Origin: an uncultured Christensenella sp.
Lineage (GTDB): Bacteria > Bacillota > Clostridia > Christensenellales > Pumilibacteraceae
Direction of reading: 5' to 3'
NCBI GenBank assembly: GCA_910578545.1
Contig: CAJTPT010000009.1
Location: 14,140 to 78,139 of the forward strand
DNA: 64,000 nucleotides
The notes below the pieces were generated by a model that had not been told where the DNA came from, ran no database searches, and was given only the letters and a program-made list of their open reading frames with translations. The position numbers and the translations under genes are program-made. Positions 54,196 through 62,236 of the stretch are shown here, in pieces (positions within the stretch are counted from its first letter, which is position 1; each line of letters begins with the position of its first letter).

Positions 54196-55071
54196 ATGCA
54201 AGACAAAGCTTTCCATGAAGAAAAGACGCACGGCAAAACTGCGTTCCCATATACGGTTTACAAGGGCGATATTCCGCGGTTTATCAGCTCATTCCCCTTG
54301 CATTGGCACGACGAAACGGAGTTAATTTACGTTACCGAGGGCACGGGCGTGATTACCGTACAGTCGTCTAAGTACGAGGTAACATGCGGCGATATAATCG
54401 TTATTCCGTCGCAGACAGTTCATGCAATAGAGCGCAAAGGCGATTTTTGCATGAAGTACTTTAACGTGCTTTTTGCGCTGTCAGTACTGGACGGAACGGA
54501 CGATATTTGCCATAAAAAGTTTTTCGAACCGCTTTACCGAAACGAATTGGTCTTTGATTATTTTGTCCGTAGGGACAGCGAGTTGAATCTGCTGATTACA
54601 CCGCATTTATGCCGCCTAATCGACAACCGACAGGATCTACTACACGACGGCGAGCTTTTGATTAAATCCGAATTGTATGCAATACTTCACCACCTGATTG
54701 CTTTTGCAAAGCCAAACGCTCAGTTTAACAACGTTGACGCAGGCAATTACGACAAGCTTAAAAAGGTGCTACTGTATATACGCGAGCATTACGGCGAACA
54801 GATTACAGTCCACACCGCCGCAGATATTTGTGCCTACTCGTGCAGTCATTTTATGAAGATATTTAAGCAGATGACGGGACAAAGCTTTACCGAATACCTG
54901 GTTAATTACAGACTGGACGCCGCGGCAAACTCGCTTACTCTTACGACGGACCGCATTATCGACGTTGCGTATGGTTGCGGCTTCGGCAACCTTTCCTATT
55001 TCTCGCGCGCCTTTTTGCGCAAGTACGGAGTAACGCCGTCCGATTACAGAAAAAAAGCGATTAAAACGTAA
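54196..55071 (+). CDS. AraC-family transcriptional regulator with cupin domain
   Basis: A 291-residue regulator. The N-terminal cupin sensor (FPLHWHDETELIYVTEGTGVITV, GDIIVIPSQTVHAIE) probably binds a sugar ligand. Residues ~190-288 have two HTH motifs (DICAYSCSHFMKIFKQMTGQSFTEYLVNYRLDAA; IDVAYGCGFGNLSYFSRAFLRKYGVTPSDYR). There is no Shine-Dalgarno before ATG 54196. It lies between GH13 (divergent) and GH95 (convergent), so it probably controls carbohydrate use here. Confidence 0.93.
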   Translation: MQDKAFHEEKTHGKTAFPYTVYKGDIPRFISSFPLHWHDETELIYVTEGTGVITVQSSKYEVTCGDIIVIPSQTVHAIERKGDFCMKYFNVLFALSVLDGTDDICHKKFFEPLYRNELVFDYFVRRDSELNLLITPHLCRLIDNRQDLLHDGELLIKSELYAILHHLIAFAKPNAQFNNVDAGNYDKLKKVLLYIREHYGEQITVHTAADICAYSCSHFMKIFKQMTGQSFTEYLVNYRLDAAANSLTLTTDRIIDVAYGCGFGNLSYFSRAFLRKYGVTPSDYRKKAIKT

Positions 55072-55119
55072 TAGCGCTACACTCGATACTATTATATCAA
55101 TTTTATCATATACCGAAAA

Positions 55120-55141
55120 CGGACGGCTTTTACTCCGTCCG
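55120..55141. terminator. bidirectional terminator between araC-like and GH95 genes
   Basis: CGGACGG (55120-55126) and CCGTCCG (55135-55141) form a perfect 7-bp stem with an 8-nt loop. T-rich sequence follows on both strands. Confidence 0.75.
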
Positions 55142-55154
55142 CTTTGTATTTTTA

Positions 55155-57596
55155 TTAGAATTTAATGTCGAGCTGAACGACCTTGTTTGCCGCGAGTTTA
55201 AGCCCGATGAGCAAGCCGCGCATATCGTCGAACTTTTCAGCCTCGACCTTTTTGGGCGCCTTTGCCGTTTTGGGCAATTGTACGTCTATTGTCGTAGCGC
55301 GTTTTGCCTTGAGTTTTACCGAAAGCGAGCCGCGCGATACGTCCCATTCCATTGACGCGATTTCCACGTTGGCACGGGTCTGGAAGCCCGCAATCGAGCC
55401 CTTGCCCATTTCCGCAGGCAGCGCGGGCAACAGATGTATCATATCTGGCGTGGACTGCACAAGCGCTTCCTGCATTGCGCCTGTTACCATTACGTTTACG
55501 TACGGCACAGGTTGAGCCCAAGTACCGTGCTTACCGCTGCCCATTCCGCGCCAGTCGTCGGCGGCAAACATGAGGTTGTTCATAGCCATGCCGCGAACGA
55601 GCGCGTTGATTTGCTCGTAAACCTGGTCGCCGTCGCCGAGCCGTGCAAATACTTGCGCGTACCCCGCAAGCGCGTCCGCAGTCATACTCTCGCGCGCGGA
55701 AACGGTCTTCTTTTTGGCAGTGGCGGAATATGCCTTGTTAAGCTCTATATTGTCGCGGTTGCGGTAGTCGGGATATACGGGATAGAACATTGCAAGCGCG
55801 GGCGACAACGGATTATCGGTGCAACGCTCGTCGATATACTCGCTGACCGTTCCGTCGGCGTTGTACTTGTACGGCGGAATCTTTTTGAGCATGTCTTCCC
55901 ACTTGATGACTTCCGCCTTATTCATGCCGGCCGCTTTGGAACCCTCGATCAGATTGGTAAGAAGGCTTCTGGCAATCGCAAAGTCTACCGTCGCGTTTGA
56001 AGCTACCTCATGCGTTTCCGCAAGGCTGTTTCCCGCCGCAGAGCTAAGCGCGCTTGCATTGCGAAGATCGACGTTGGCAAGGTTGCCGGGCGTAGAGAAC
56101 GGCGAATACGACGGAGTGGATTCGTAATATTTAAGCTCGACAAGCTTGAAAAACTCTTCGTAGAACGTTGCAGCTTCCTTCATGAACGGGAGCGCGCGCG
56201 TCTTTAAAAACTTTTGGTCGTTTGTATACAACGCGTAGTCGTAGAACAGATTACCAAGCCAACCCGCAACGCCTGTAAAGTGTATCATGGAATCGCGAAT
56301 ATCGCCCGGATAACCGGTAGACGGCGACATCGTGTACGGAACGAATATTCCGCGGCAACCGTACAAACGCGACGCGTTAAGCTTTAGCTGTTGCATTACC
56401 GATTCGTAAAGATGGAACACGCTTTCGGCAAAGTCGTTAAGATTGCCGGACTGCGTCATGTCGTACACCGCTTGAAGATTACCCGCGGCGTTGATTTGCG
56501 CGTCCTCGGCTTTGTAATCGCCGCACCACAATCCGTACGGCGCAAAAGGCCGAGCCTCGGGGCGCGAGCCGGTTATCATAAGGTATCTGCCGTATGCCCA
56601 AAGCTTTTCCAAAAGCGCGGGCGGCGTCTCACCGCTCTGCACAGCGTCGGATATAGCACCGTCCACAAACCCGTCGCGAGCGGCAGGATCCGCGCCGAAA
56701 TCGATCTCGGCGGAAGAAAATAATTTTTGATGTAACGAATGATGTTCCTTTAACAGCTTGTCATAGGTAAGCTTGATTTCGGATATAGCCGCCTTGCATT
56801 CCTTCCACGCCTTGTCGCGCTGTGCTTCAATAAACGGCTTAATAATAACGAGTATCTTTTCCGCACCTGTAACCACAAGGCTGTCGCCTACTATTTCCTG
56901 CTTGCCGGCAAAGAAGTTTATTTTTGCGACCGCGCCGAAATCAGCACCCGACGAAGAACGCGCCGAAAAATAAAGCCAATAGTTTTCCGTCTTTAAGCTG
57001 ACGTTTTCGGGCGTGGCGGAAACCGCGACCTGCGTGCGTGCGTTGAACTTGTCGTGAAGATCGAACTTGAACGACGCGTTTATATTCTTTTGCCCGACGC
57101 GGCTTATTTCGTAAACAATCAAATCACGCGCACGCGATACAAACGTGTTGCGCTCGAAGCGCGTTGCACCGTCCTTAAACGAAACGGACGCCTCCGCGCT
57201 TTCCATATCAAGAGTGCGGCTGTATTCTTTGGCGCCCCTATCGACGCGCATATCTATCTTAAAATCGCAGAGCGGCAACGGATAAGAAAGCTGAGGCCGA
57301 TACCCCTTGCGTATGAGCTCGGTGGACAGCACCTTTTCCGCGCCCAAATAGTCGCCGTCCGAAATCTTCTTTCTGACGGTGGGAAGCTTTTCCGAAACGT
57401 CCTGAAGAGCAGAGTCCTTGCCCTGCCACCACAAATCGCCGTGCGTGATCATTAGTACGTCGTTGGCAGCGCCGCCGTAAACAGATGCGCCTATAACACC
57501 GTTACCGAGCGGCAAACCCTCGCGCCACGCGCTTCCCCACCAAGACGACGGCTTTGAAAATTTTAAAGTATTCTTCGGTTTACGTGTTACTGCCAT
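55155..57596 (-). CDS. GH95-family glycoside hydrolase
   Basis: An 813-residue intracellular enzyme (no signal peptide). The N-terminal beta domain opens with WREGLPLGNGVIGASVYGG and DLWWQGK, the GH95 signature. The (alpha/alpha)6 barrel includes APYGLWCGDYKAEDAQINAAGNLQAVYD, where the family has its N-x-N catalytic Asn region, and WLGNLFYDY. GH95 enzymes are alpha-L-fucosidases or L-galactosidases. The substrate is not certain, since the QIN.AGN stretch differs from the usual NxNxQM. TTAGGAG precedes the ATG. Confidence 0.85.
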   Translation of the reverse strand: MAVTRKPKNTLKFSKPSSWWGSAWREGLPLGNGVIGASVYGGAANDVLMITHGDLWWQGKDSALQDVSEKLPTVRKKISDGDYLGAEKVLSTELIRKGYRPQLSYPLPLCDFKIDMRVDRGAKEYSRTLDMESAEASVSFKDGATRFERNTFVSRARDLIVYEISRVGQKNINASFKFDLHDKFNARTQVAVSATPENVSLKTENYWLYFSARSSSGADFGAVAKINFFAGKQEIVGDSLVVTGAEKILVIIKPFIEAQRDKAWKECKAAISEIKLTYDKLLKEHHSLHQKLFSSAEIDFGADPAARDGFVDGAISDAVQSGETPPALLEKLWAYGRYLMITGSRPEARPFAPYGLWCGDYKAEDAQINAAGNLQAVYDMTQSGNLNDFAESVFHLYESVMQQLKLNASRLYGCRGIFVPYTMSPSTGYPGDIRDSMIHFTGVAGWLGNLFYDYALYTNDQKFLKTRALPFMKEAATFYEEFFKLVELKYYESTPSYSPFSTPGNLANVDLRNASALSSAAGNSLAETHEVASNATVDFAIARSLLTNLIEGSKAAGMNKAEVIKWEDMLKKIPPYKYNADGTVSEYIDERCTDNPLSPALAMFYPVYPDYRNRDNIELNKAYSATAKKKTVSARESMTADALAGYAQVFARLGDGDQVYEQINALVRGMAMNNLMFAADDWRGMGSGKHGTWAQPVPYVNVMVTGAMQEALVQSTPDMIHLLPALPAEMGKGSIAGFQTRANVEIASMEWDVSRGSLSVKLKAKRATTIDVQLPKTAKAPKKVEAEKFDDMRGLLIGLKLAANKVVQLDIKF

Positions 57597-57631
57597 ATTT
57601 CGTACTCCTAATTAAATCAACTTTACACCAA

Positions 57632-57661
57632 AGTATATCACAAAAAATGACGTTTTGTCCA
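57632..57661 (-). promoter_or_regulatory. promoter of the GH95 gene
   Basis: Minus-strand TGGACA (57656-57661), 18-bp spacer, TATACT (57632-57637). Confidence 0.65.
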
Positions 57662-57865
57662 CTATTCGACAACTATTTTATGCGCAAAAATCCGTTTTTA
57701 ATAAAAAAAATATCCAAAATTTGGGCTAAATCGGGCTATACGGGCAAAAATGCGCCGCACACAAAAATTACCGAGTGTCAGACGAGCCTTTTTTTCGTAC
57801 CGAGCTCGTACAAAATTCCGCACCTTAAAACAGCAATTTGCAATCCTTACGATCGTTTTCCGAAC
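57662..57865. other. gene-free interval
   Basis: About 200 AT-rich bases between the GH95 promoter and the terminator of the next gene. No gene, RNA or repeat recognised. Confidence 0.4.
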
Positions 57866-57904
57866 AAAAAAACAGGACCCGAAGTACCGAGTCCTGTTTT
57901 ATTT
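57866..57904 (-). terminator. terminator of the M28-like membrane-protein gene
   Basis: AAACAGGAC (57870-57878) pairs with GTCCTGTTT (57891-57899). Minus-strand T run follows. Confidence 0.8.
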
Positions 57905-57920
57905 TGTACTAATATTCCGA

Positions 57921-60764
57921 CTAAGAATTGCTTATGGATATATTCTGTTTGACTACGATACCCGCGGTCAAGCCGGGCATATCGGCGCTGTCGGAAATCT
58001 TATTCCACTCGTCTACGGTTTCGAGCGCGACGTCGCTACTGCCTACGTAGCGGTGTTCCTCGTACTCAATCGTGCTCGGCGAAGCGCCCTCGATTTCAAG
58101 AGTGAACGACGAGTCGAAGCCGTACGGCAAACGCAATACGATTTCGTCCCGATTATCAAACTCGTAGATATAGCCCTCATAATCGCCGTCATTCATGGAT
58201 ATTTCCTTAAGCGTTATACGCGTTATATTCTTTGCCGACGGAATGGTAAGCGTAACGTTGGAATGAGATCCGTCAAAGGTAGTGACAGTGTACGTAGAGC
58301 CGCTCTTGGTTATGGTAGGCTTATGAGGTACAATATATTCCGCATCGTAATTGACCGTCTTGTAGTAGTAGCCGTTTGCACTGTCCCACTCGAGGTCGGT
58401 AATCTCGTAGCGCATAAACTTGTACGCCATGAGGTCGCCTATTATAAGCCGCTGTTCGTCGTTATCGATATCGTACTCATACACCAACGAGTCGTTGTAT
58501 ATGGCGCCGCCGTACGAATAGACGTTGGTAAGCGTCTTGTTAAACGTCACACCGAAGCCGCCCGAGAACAATGCAATAACTATGCCAAGCACGGCAACAA
58601 CGGAGATACCGAAGTAGTTTTTGTAGTTAAGCGGAACCTTTTCCTTTTCGACGCGCTTAAAGGTCTGTTCGGTGAACTTACCTCTTTTTGCCTTGTCCTC
58701 GACCTTTTCGGTCACGGTGCGCTCGACGCGTAAGGTTCGCTGCGGAAGCTTTTTGGCAACGGCGTCAAGCAACGGCTGCGTGCGATCCAAATACGGAACG
58801 CCAACGCCGAGAAGCGCAGTAAACACCGTCATCAGTACGGGAAGCAATACGAGCGGAAGCATAGCCGACAGCGCGGTAACTTCCGCCATGATAAGCGGCA
58901 AGCATATCGCAACGGGTATCGCAAACAGATAAAGTCTGTCCATACCCATGCCGAACTTTTGCTTGAACAGCTTGTTAACGCAAACGGTAACCAAATGCGT
59001 TACGAGCATGAGCAGTCCGAGCCAGCTCGTCATAAACGAGTAAGCGGGGCAAGCAAAGCTCATGACCGCGCCGGCAAGACCGAACAGTACAGCCGTGCCG
59101 CGAGCTACGTCTGACGAGGTTATACGGAACAGCTTTTTGTAAAGCGTTGTAAATCCAAACGCCGCGGCAACGGTGACAAGTATAAACGCAATCATTATGC
59201 CGACATTGGAATAAACAATGCGAGTGATAGACAGAATGGGAAGTACGCCGAAGCCCGTAAGCATGAGCGTTACAAGGAAGTACGCAGCTACAGTTGCCGC
59301 GAGCGAGCTGATAACAACGAGCAACTGCACGCCGAGTGCAACAAACATGTTCCTAAGCGAGAACGTCTTTTTGAGCACGAGCATAACGATAACTGCCGCT
59401 AACACTGCCAAAATCAATCCGCCAACCACGTACGCCGTAACGTCGTTGTAAGCAACGGTGCCGCCGTCTAGATACGAGAAGATGGCGGTTTTATTATTGC
59501 CCTCCGCGCCGAACTTATCGGTATTGTTGCCGAAGCCCTCGATATAGTTTTTGATAAACGCGGCTTGCTGTTTGACTATACCCTGCGACAGCTTGTCCGC
59601 ACTATCGCGCGACGACTGCACCGAGTCGCGTCCGCCGAGCACGGCGACCTGCACTGCGGGGATATTACCGAACGCCTTGACCGCGTCTCTGTTTACAAGC
59701 GCGGACGGAACGTTTTCGGGCACTACCGACGAGTTGAAGGTGTTACCCGACACCTTGGTATAAGCGTTGATATAATCCCAACTTGCGTTGGAAGTATCGG
59801 TAAGCGCAAGCGTGCCGCTGTTGCCGTAAGCGTCGAGATTGACGCCAGCCGTCGCTCTGCCTACAACGCCGTCCAAGCCGTCGAATAGATTAAAGAATGC
59901 GTATGAGCCGTATGCGTAATCGAGGTCCTCGGTAAAGACGACCACTATATCGTTTTTGTACGACTTGCCCGACTTGGCAAACTCGATAAGCGACTGCATT
60001 GCATTGGCGACGAACGCGGCGTTATCAACAACACCTTGCGCGTTGGTTCTGCCGTCGTAGCGCACGGTTATAACTACCGCGCCTGCTTTTTCGTTTTTGG
60101 ACGGGATAGCCGCAATAACGTTGGCAATCTCCGTGCCTACAAGGTACTCGGTAAGTCCGAGCGAGCTTTGAAGGTCGGCGTCCAAAGTAGAGGTCTGAAC
60201 GGTAACGGTAGGCTGTTTTACGCCGTTGCCGATACGCCAGCCGGTTGTGGTTTTGATATATTCCAACTCTTCGGCGGTTTCGTCGCGTTCCGTTTTGGTT
60301 TCGTCGACGAGGCTAAATCCGCCGTCTGTAAGGCTTTTAACGATATACTCGCGCACAGCGCCTACTCCGCCGTCGTCGGTAGAGGGCGACATTACAGAGT
60401 GTGCGGTAGCCGATATCTCTTTAACATGCGCGTTGACCGCCGTATAATAGGCGTCGCCGTATACGCTCGGGCTGTAGCCGCTTACGCCGTCCACCGCCGA
60501 GAAGATAAGCATCAAAAGCACAAACAGTGCGAGTACGGGATAGTAAATCACACTGAACAGCTTACGCTTTTGCACGGCCGTTTTGGTGCTCGCCTTTTTG
60601 GTTTTTTGAGGCTTGTCCGCACGCGGTTTTTCCTTGGGTTCGGTCTTGTCAGTCACTGCGGGCGCGTCCGATTCAACGGCTTGGGTGGTATCCTCGCCGT
60701 TCGCGGTTTCGGTAGCAACGGACTCCGTGACCTCATCTTGATTGTTCATTTCTTCGTTACTCAT
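57921..60764 (-). CDS. large M28-like membrane protein with degraded active site
   Basis: A 947-residue protein laid out like eukaryotic ER M28 peptidases. It has an acidic N-terminus (~1-70), one membrane helix (~75-95), an M28-like luminal domain (~105-425), about ten further membrane segments (~440-690) and an extracytoplasmic C-terminal beta domain. The M28 core is recognisable (AGAVVITVRYDG, GVVDNAAFVA, VVVFTEDLDYAYGSYAFF, AGVNLDAYGNSG). The first metal His is Arg, the catalytic Glu-Glu pair reads DLD/YA, and the last His region is SSRDSADK. It keeps the Asp of VDN. Enzymatic activity is doubtful. GGAG lies before the ATG. Confidence 0.78.
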   Translation of the reverse strand: MSNEEMNNQDEVTESVATETANGEDTTQAVESDAPAVTDKTEPKEKPRADKPQKTKKASTKTAVQKRKLFSVIYYPVLALFVLLMLIFSAVDGVSGYSPSVYGDAYYTAVNAHVKEISATAHSVMSPSTDDGGVGAVREYIVKSLTDGGFSLVDETKTERDETAEELEYIKTTTGWRIGNGVKQPTVTVQTSTLDADLQSSLGLTEYLVGTEIANVIAAIPSKNEKAGAVVITVRYDGRTNAQGVVDNAAFVANAMQSLIEFAKSGKSYKNDIVVVFTEDLDYAYGSYAFFNLFDGLDGVVGRATAGVNLDAYGNSGTLALTDTSNASWDYINAYTKVSGNTFNSSVVPENVPSALVNRDAVKAFGNIPAVQVAVLGGRDSVQSSRDSADKLSQGIVKQQAAFIKNYIEGFGNNTDKFGAEGNNKTAIFSYLDGGTVAYNDVTAYVVGGLILAVLAAVIVMLVLKKTFSLRNMFVALGVQLLVVISSLAATVAAYFLVTLMLTGFGVLPILSITRIVYSNVGIMIAFILVTVAAAFGFTTLYKKLFRITSSDVARGTAVLFGLAGAVMSFACPAYSFMTSWLGLLMLVTHLVTVCVNKLFKQKFGMGMDRLYLFAIPVAICLPLIMAEVTALSAMLPLVLLPVLMTVFTALLGVGVPYLDRTQPLLDAVAKKLPQRTLRVERTVTEKVEDKAKRGKFTEQTFKRVEKEKVPLNYKNYFGISVVAVLGIVIALFSGGFGVTFNKTLTNVYSYGGAIYNDSLVYEYDIDNDEQRLIIGDLMAYKFMRYEITDLEWDSANGYYYKTVNYDAEYIVPHKPTITKSGSTYTVTTFDGSHSNVTLTIPSAKNITRITLKEISMNDGDYEGYIYEFDNRDEIVLRLPYGFDSSFTLEIEGASPSTIEYEEHRYVGSSDVALETVDEWNKISDSADMPGLTAGIVVKQNISISNS

Positions 60765-60797
60765 TACTGCTCCGAATATAATTATAGGTATATCGCT

Positions 60798-60826
60798 ATT
60801 TTATCATACTTCAAAAATTATTACAA
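60798..60826 (-). promoter_or_regulatory. promoter of the M28-like membrane-protein gene
   Basis: Minus-strand TTGTAA (60821-60826), 17-bp spacer, TAAAAT (60798-60803). Confidence 0.55.
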
Positions 60827-60915
60827 GTAAATAAGCGTCTTTTTATCAAAGGGTTTTTATTTTTTTTATAAGAGGACCGACTCGCCCGCCGAGCATTGAC
60901 GCGTCGGCGTTTATG

Positions 60916-60944
60916 TTGACAGCAAATGCGTTATGGTTTATACT
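60916..60944 (+). promoter_or_regulatory. promoter of the WYL regulator
   Basis: TTGACA (60916-60921), 17-bp spacer, TATACT (60939-60944). A short inverted repeat (CCGCCGA...TCGGCG) lies just upstream at 60880-60910. Confidence 0.8.
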
Positions 60945-60974
60945 GCATTTAAATAAAAAGGAAAGGATTACATA

Positions 60975-61901
60975 ATGTCGCAATCGACCGTTTTTTCCAT
61001 ACTGATGATACTGCTGTCCAAAAGACAGGTTTCGCGCGAGTATCTTGCCGAGAGGTTTTCGGTGAGCAAGCGCACGGTGTCGCGCTATCTTACCGTGCTC
61101 GAGGATGCGGGCGTGCCTATTGTTTCCACGCCTGGCAGAGGCGGAGGCGTTGCACTGTCCGACGATTACATAGTGGATAAATCCTTTTTAACCGAGGCGG
61201 AAACTATACGAATTAAAGACGCGTTAACTCGCACTCAAAACTGTTACAGTGACAAAGCAAACGCCGCGCTTATCGAAAAGCTCGACGCAGTCGATAAAAG
61301 CAGAGAAACGGACTCATACGTCATCAAACAAGACAATCTGTATATAGACTGCGATTATGAGCAAGCGGCGGACATACGCGCCAAAATCAAAACGCTTAGC
61401 GACGCAATAGACCAATTGCGCGCGGCGGAAATAAAATACACTGACTCGCACGGCTACGTTTCCTTCCGCACTATCGAGCCGTACACGCTTGTGTTTAAAG
61501 CGGGGGCTTGGTACATATACGCCATGTGCAGGCTACGTGGCGACTTTAGGCTGTTTAAGCTGTCGCGAATAAGCGACCTTCGCAAAACGAGCAAGCGGTT
61601 TATCAAGTACAAAAGTAAGCTCGCGGAAAAGCTTGACCTGGAATTTTACAATCAAATTTACGTCGATATCGAATTGGAATTCTTCCCTTCCGTATACTCC
61701 GATATCGTGGACTGGCTGGGGCTTAACTCCGTAAGCGAACGCGGTGCAAAAATGATTGCACACGCCGAGGTGCCGTTGACCGATACGCTTATAAAAAAGC
61801 TTATGAGCTTCGGCTCGTCGGTAAAGGTACTAAACCCCGCCGACGTACGTGACACACTGCGCGAGGAAGCAATTCGTATGACTGCGCTGTACGCCGATTG
61901 A
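60975..61901 (+). CDS. WYL-domain transcriptional regulator (YafY/DeoR type)
   Basis: A 308-residue regulator. The N-terminal HTH (residues ~5-55, LSKRQVSREYLAERFSVSKRTVSRYLTVLEDAGV) is followed by a beta-hairpin (PGRGGGVAL). A WYL domain is at ~140-205 (FRTIEPYTLVFKAGAWYIYAMCRLRGDFRLFKLSRI), with WYI in place of WYL. WYL domains bind ligands or nucleic acid and often regulate defence or stress genes. It overlaps a small gene at its 3' end and lies about 300 bp from the recombinase. Confidence 0.93.
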   Translation: MSQSTVFSILMILLSKRQVSREYLAERFSVSKRTVSRYLTVLEDAGVPIVSTPGRGGGVALSDDYIVDKSFLTEAETIRIKDALTRTQNCYSDKANAALIEKLDAVDKSRETDSYVIKQDNLYIDCDYEQAADIRAKIKTLSDAIDQLRAAEIKYTDSHGYVSFRTIEPYTLVFKAGAWYIYAMCRLRGDFRLFKLSRISDLRKTSKRFIKYKSKLAEKLDLEFYNQIYVDIELEFFPSVYSDIVDWLGLNSVSERGAKMIAHAEVPLTDTLIKKLMSFGSSVKVLNPADVRDTLREEAIRMTALYAD

Positions 61902-62185
61902 ATAATAGTGATTTATACGCACATACTACACGTATGGAACATCACGATTATAAAGATACGATAGAACAAGCGACCGGGATACACGAGGAAGAAACCGCCA
62001 AAATCGAGCGCGAAAAACACAGGGACGCCGAAATGGCTTTTGAGGCAATGGCGGCGGCTTCGTCCATGGGCATGTACGGGCAACAGGACGACGTAGCGGG
62101 GCTTATTCAGCTCGAGCTCACGCAGGAAATGCTGTACAACCTCGAACATCCCAACGAGTCCGAAGAAGACGAACGCTTTGAATAA
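61898..62185 (+). CDS. small acidic protein coupled to the WYL regulator
   Basis: A 95-residue hydrophilic, mostly helical protein if translation starts at the TTG overlapping the WYL stop codon (TTGA). An 83-residue form would start at ATG 61934. Neither has a clear Shine-Dalgarno. The composition is Glu/His/Met-rich (HHDYKDTIEQATGIHEEETAKIEREKHRDAEMAFEAMAAAS), ending ESEEDERFE. No family recognised. Confidence 0.55.
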   Translation: MNNSDLYAHTTRMEHHDYKDTIEQATGIHEEETAKIEREKHRDAEMAFEAMAAASSMGMYGQQDDVAGLIQLELTQEMLYNLEHPNESEEDERFE

Positions 62186-62222
62186 CCACACACAAAACCC
62201 CCAAACGAATTCATTTGGAGGT

Positions 62223-62236
62223 TTACGTTAACGTAA
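62223..62236. repeat. 14-bp perfect palindrome at the end of the recombinase frame
   Basis: TTACGTTAACGTAA spans 62223-62236 and includes the recombinase stop codon. Serine recombinases act on short inverted-repeat att sites, so this could belong to an attachment site, but it could be coincidence. Confidence 0.3.
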
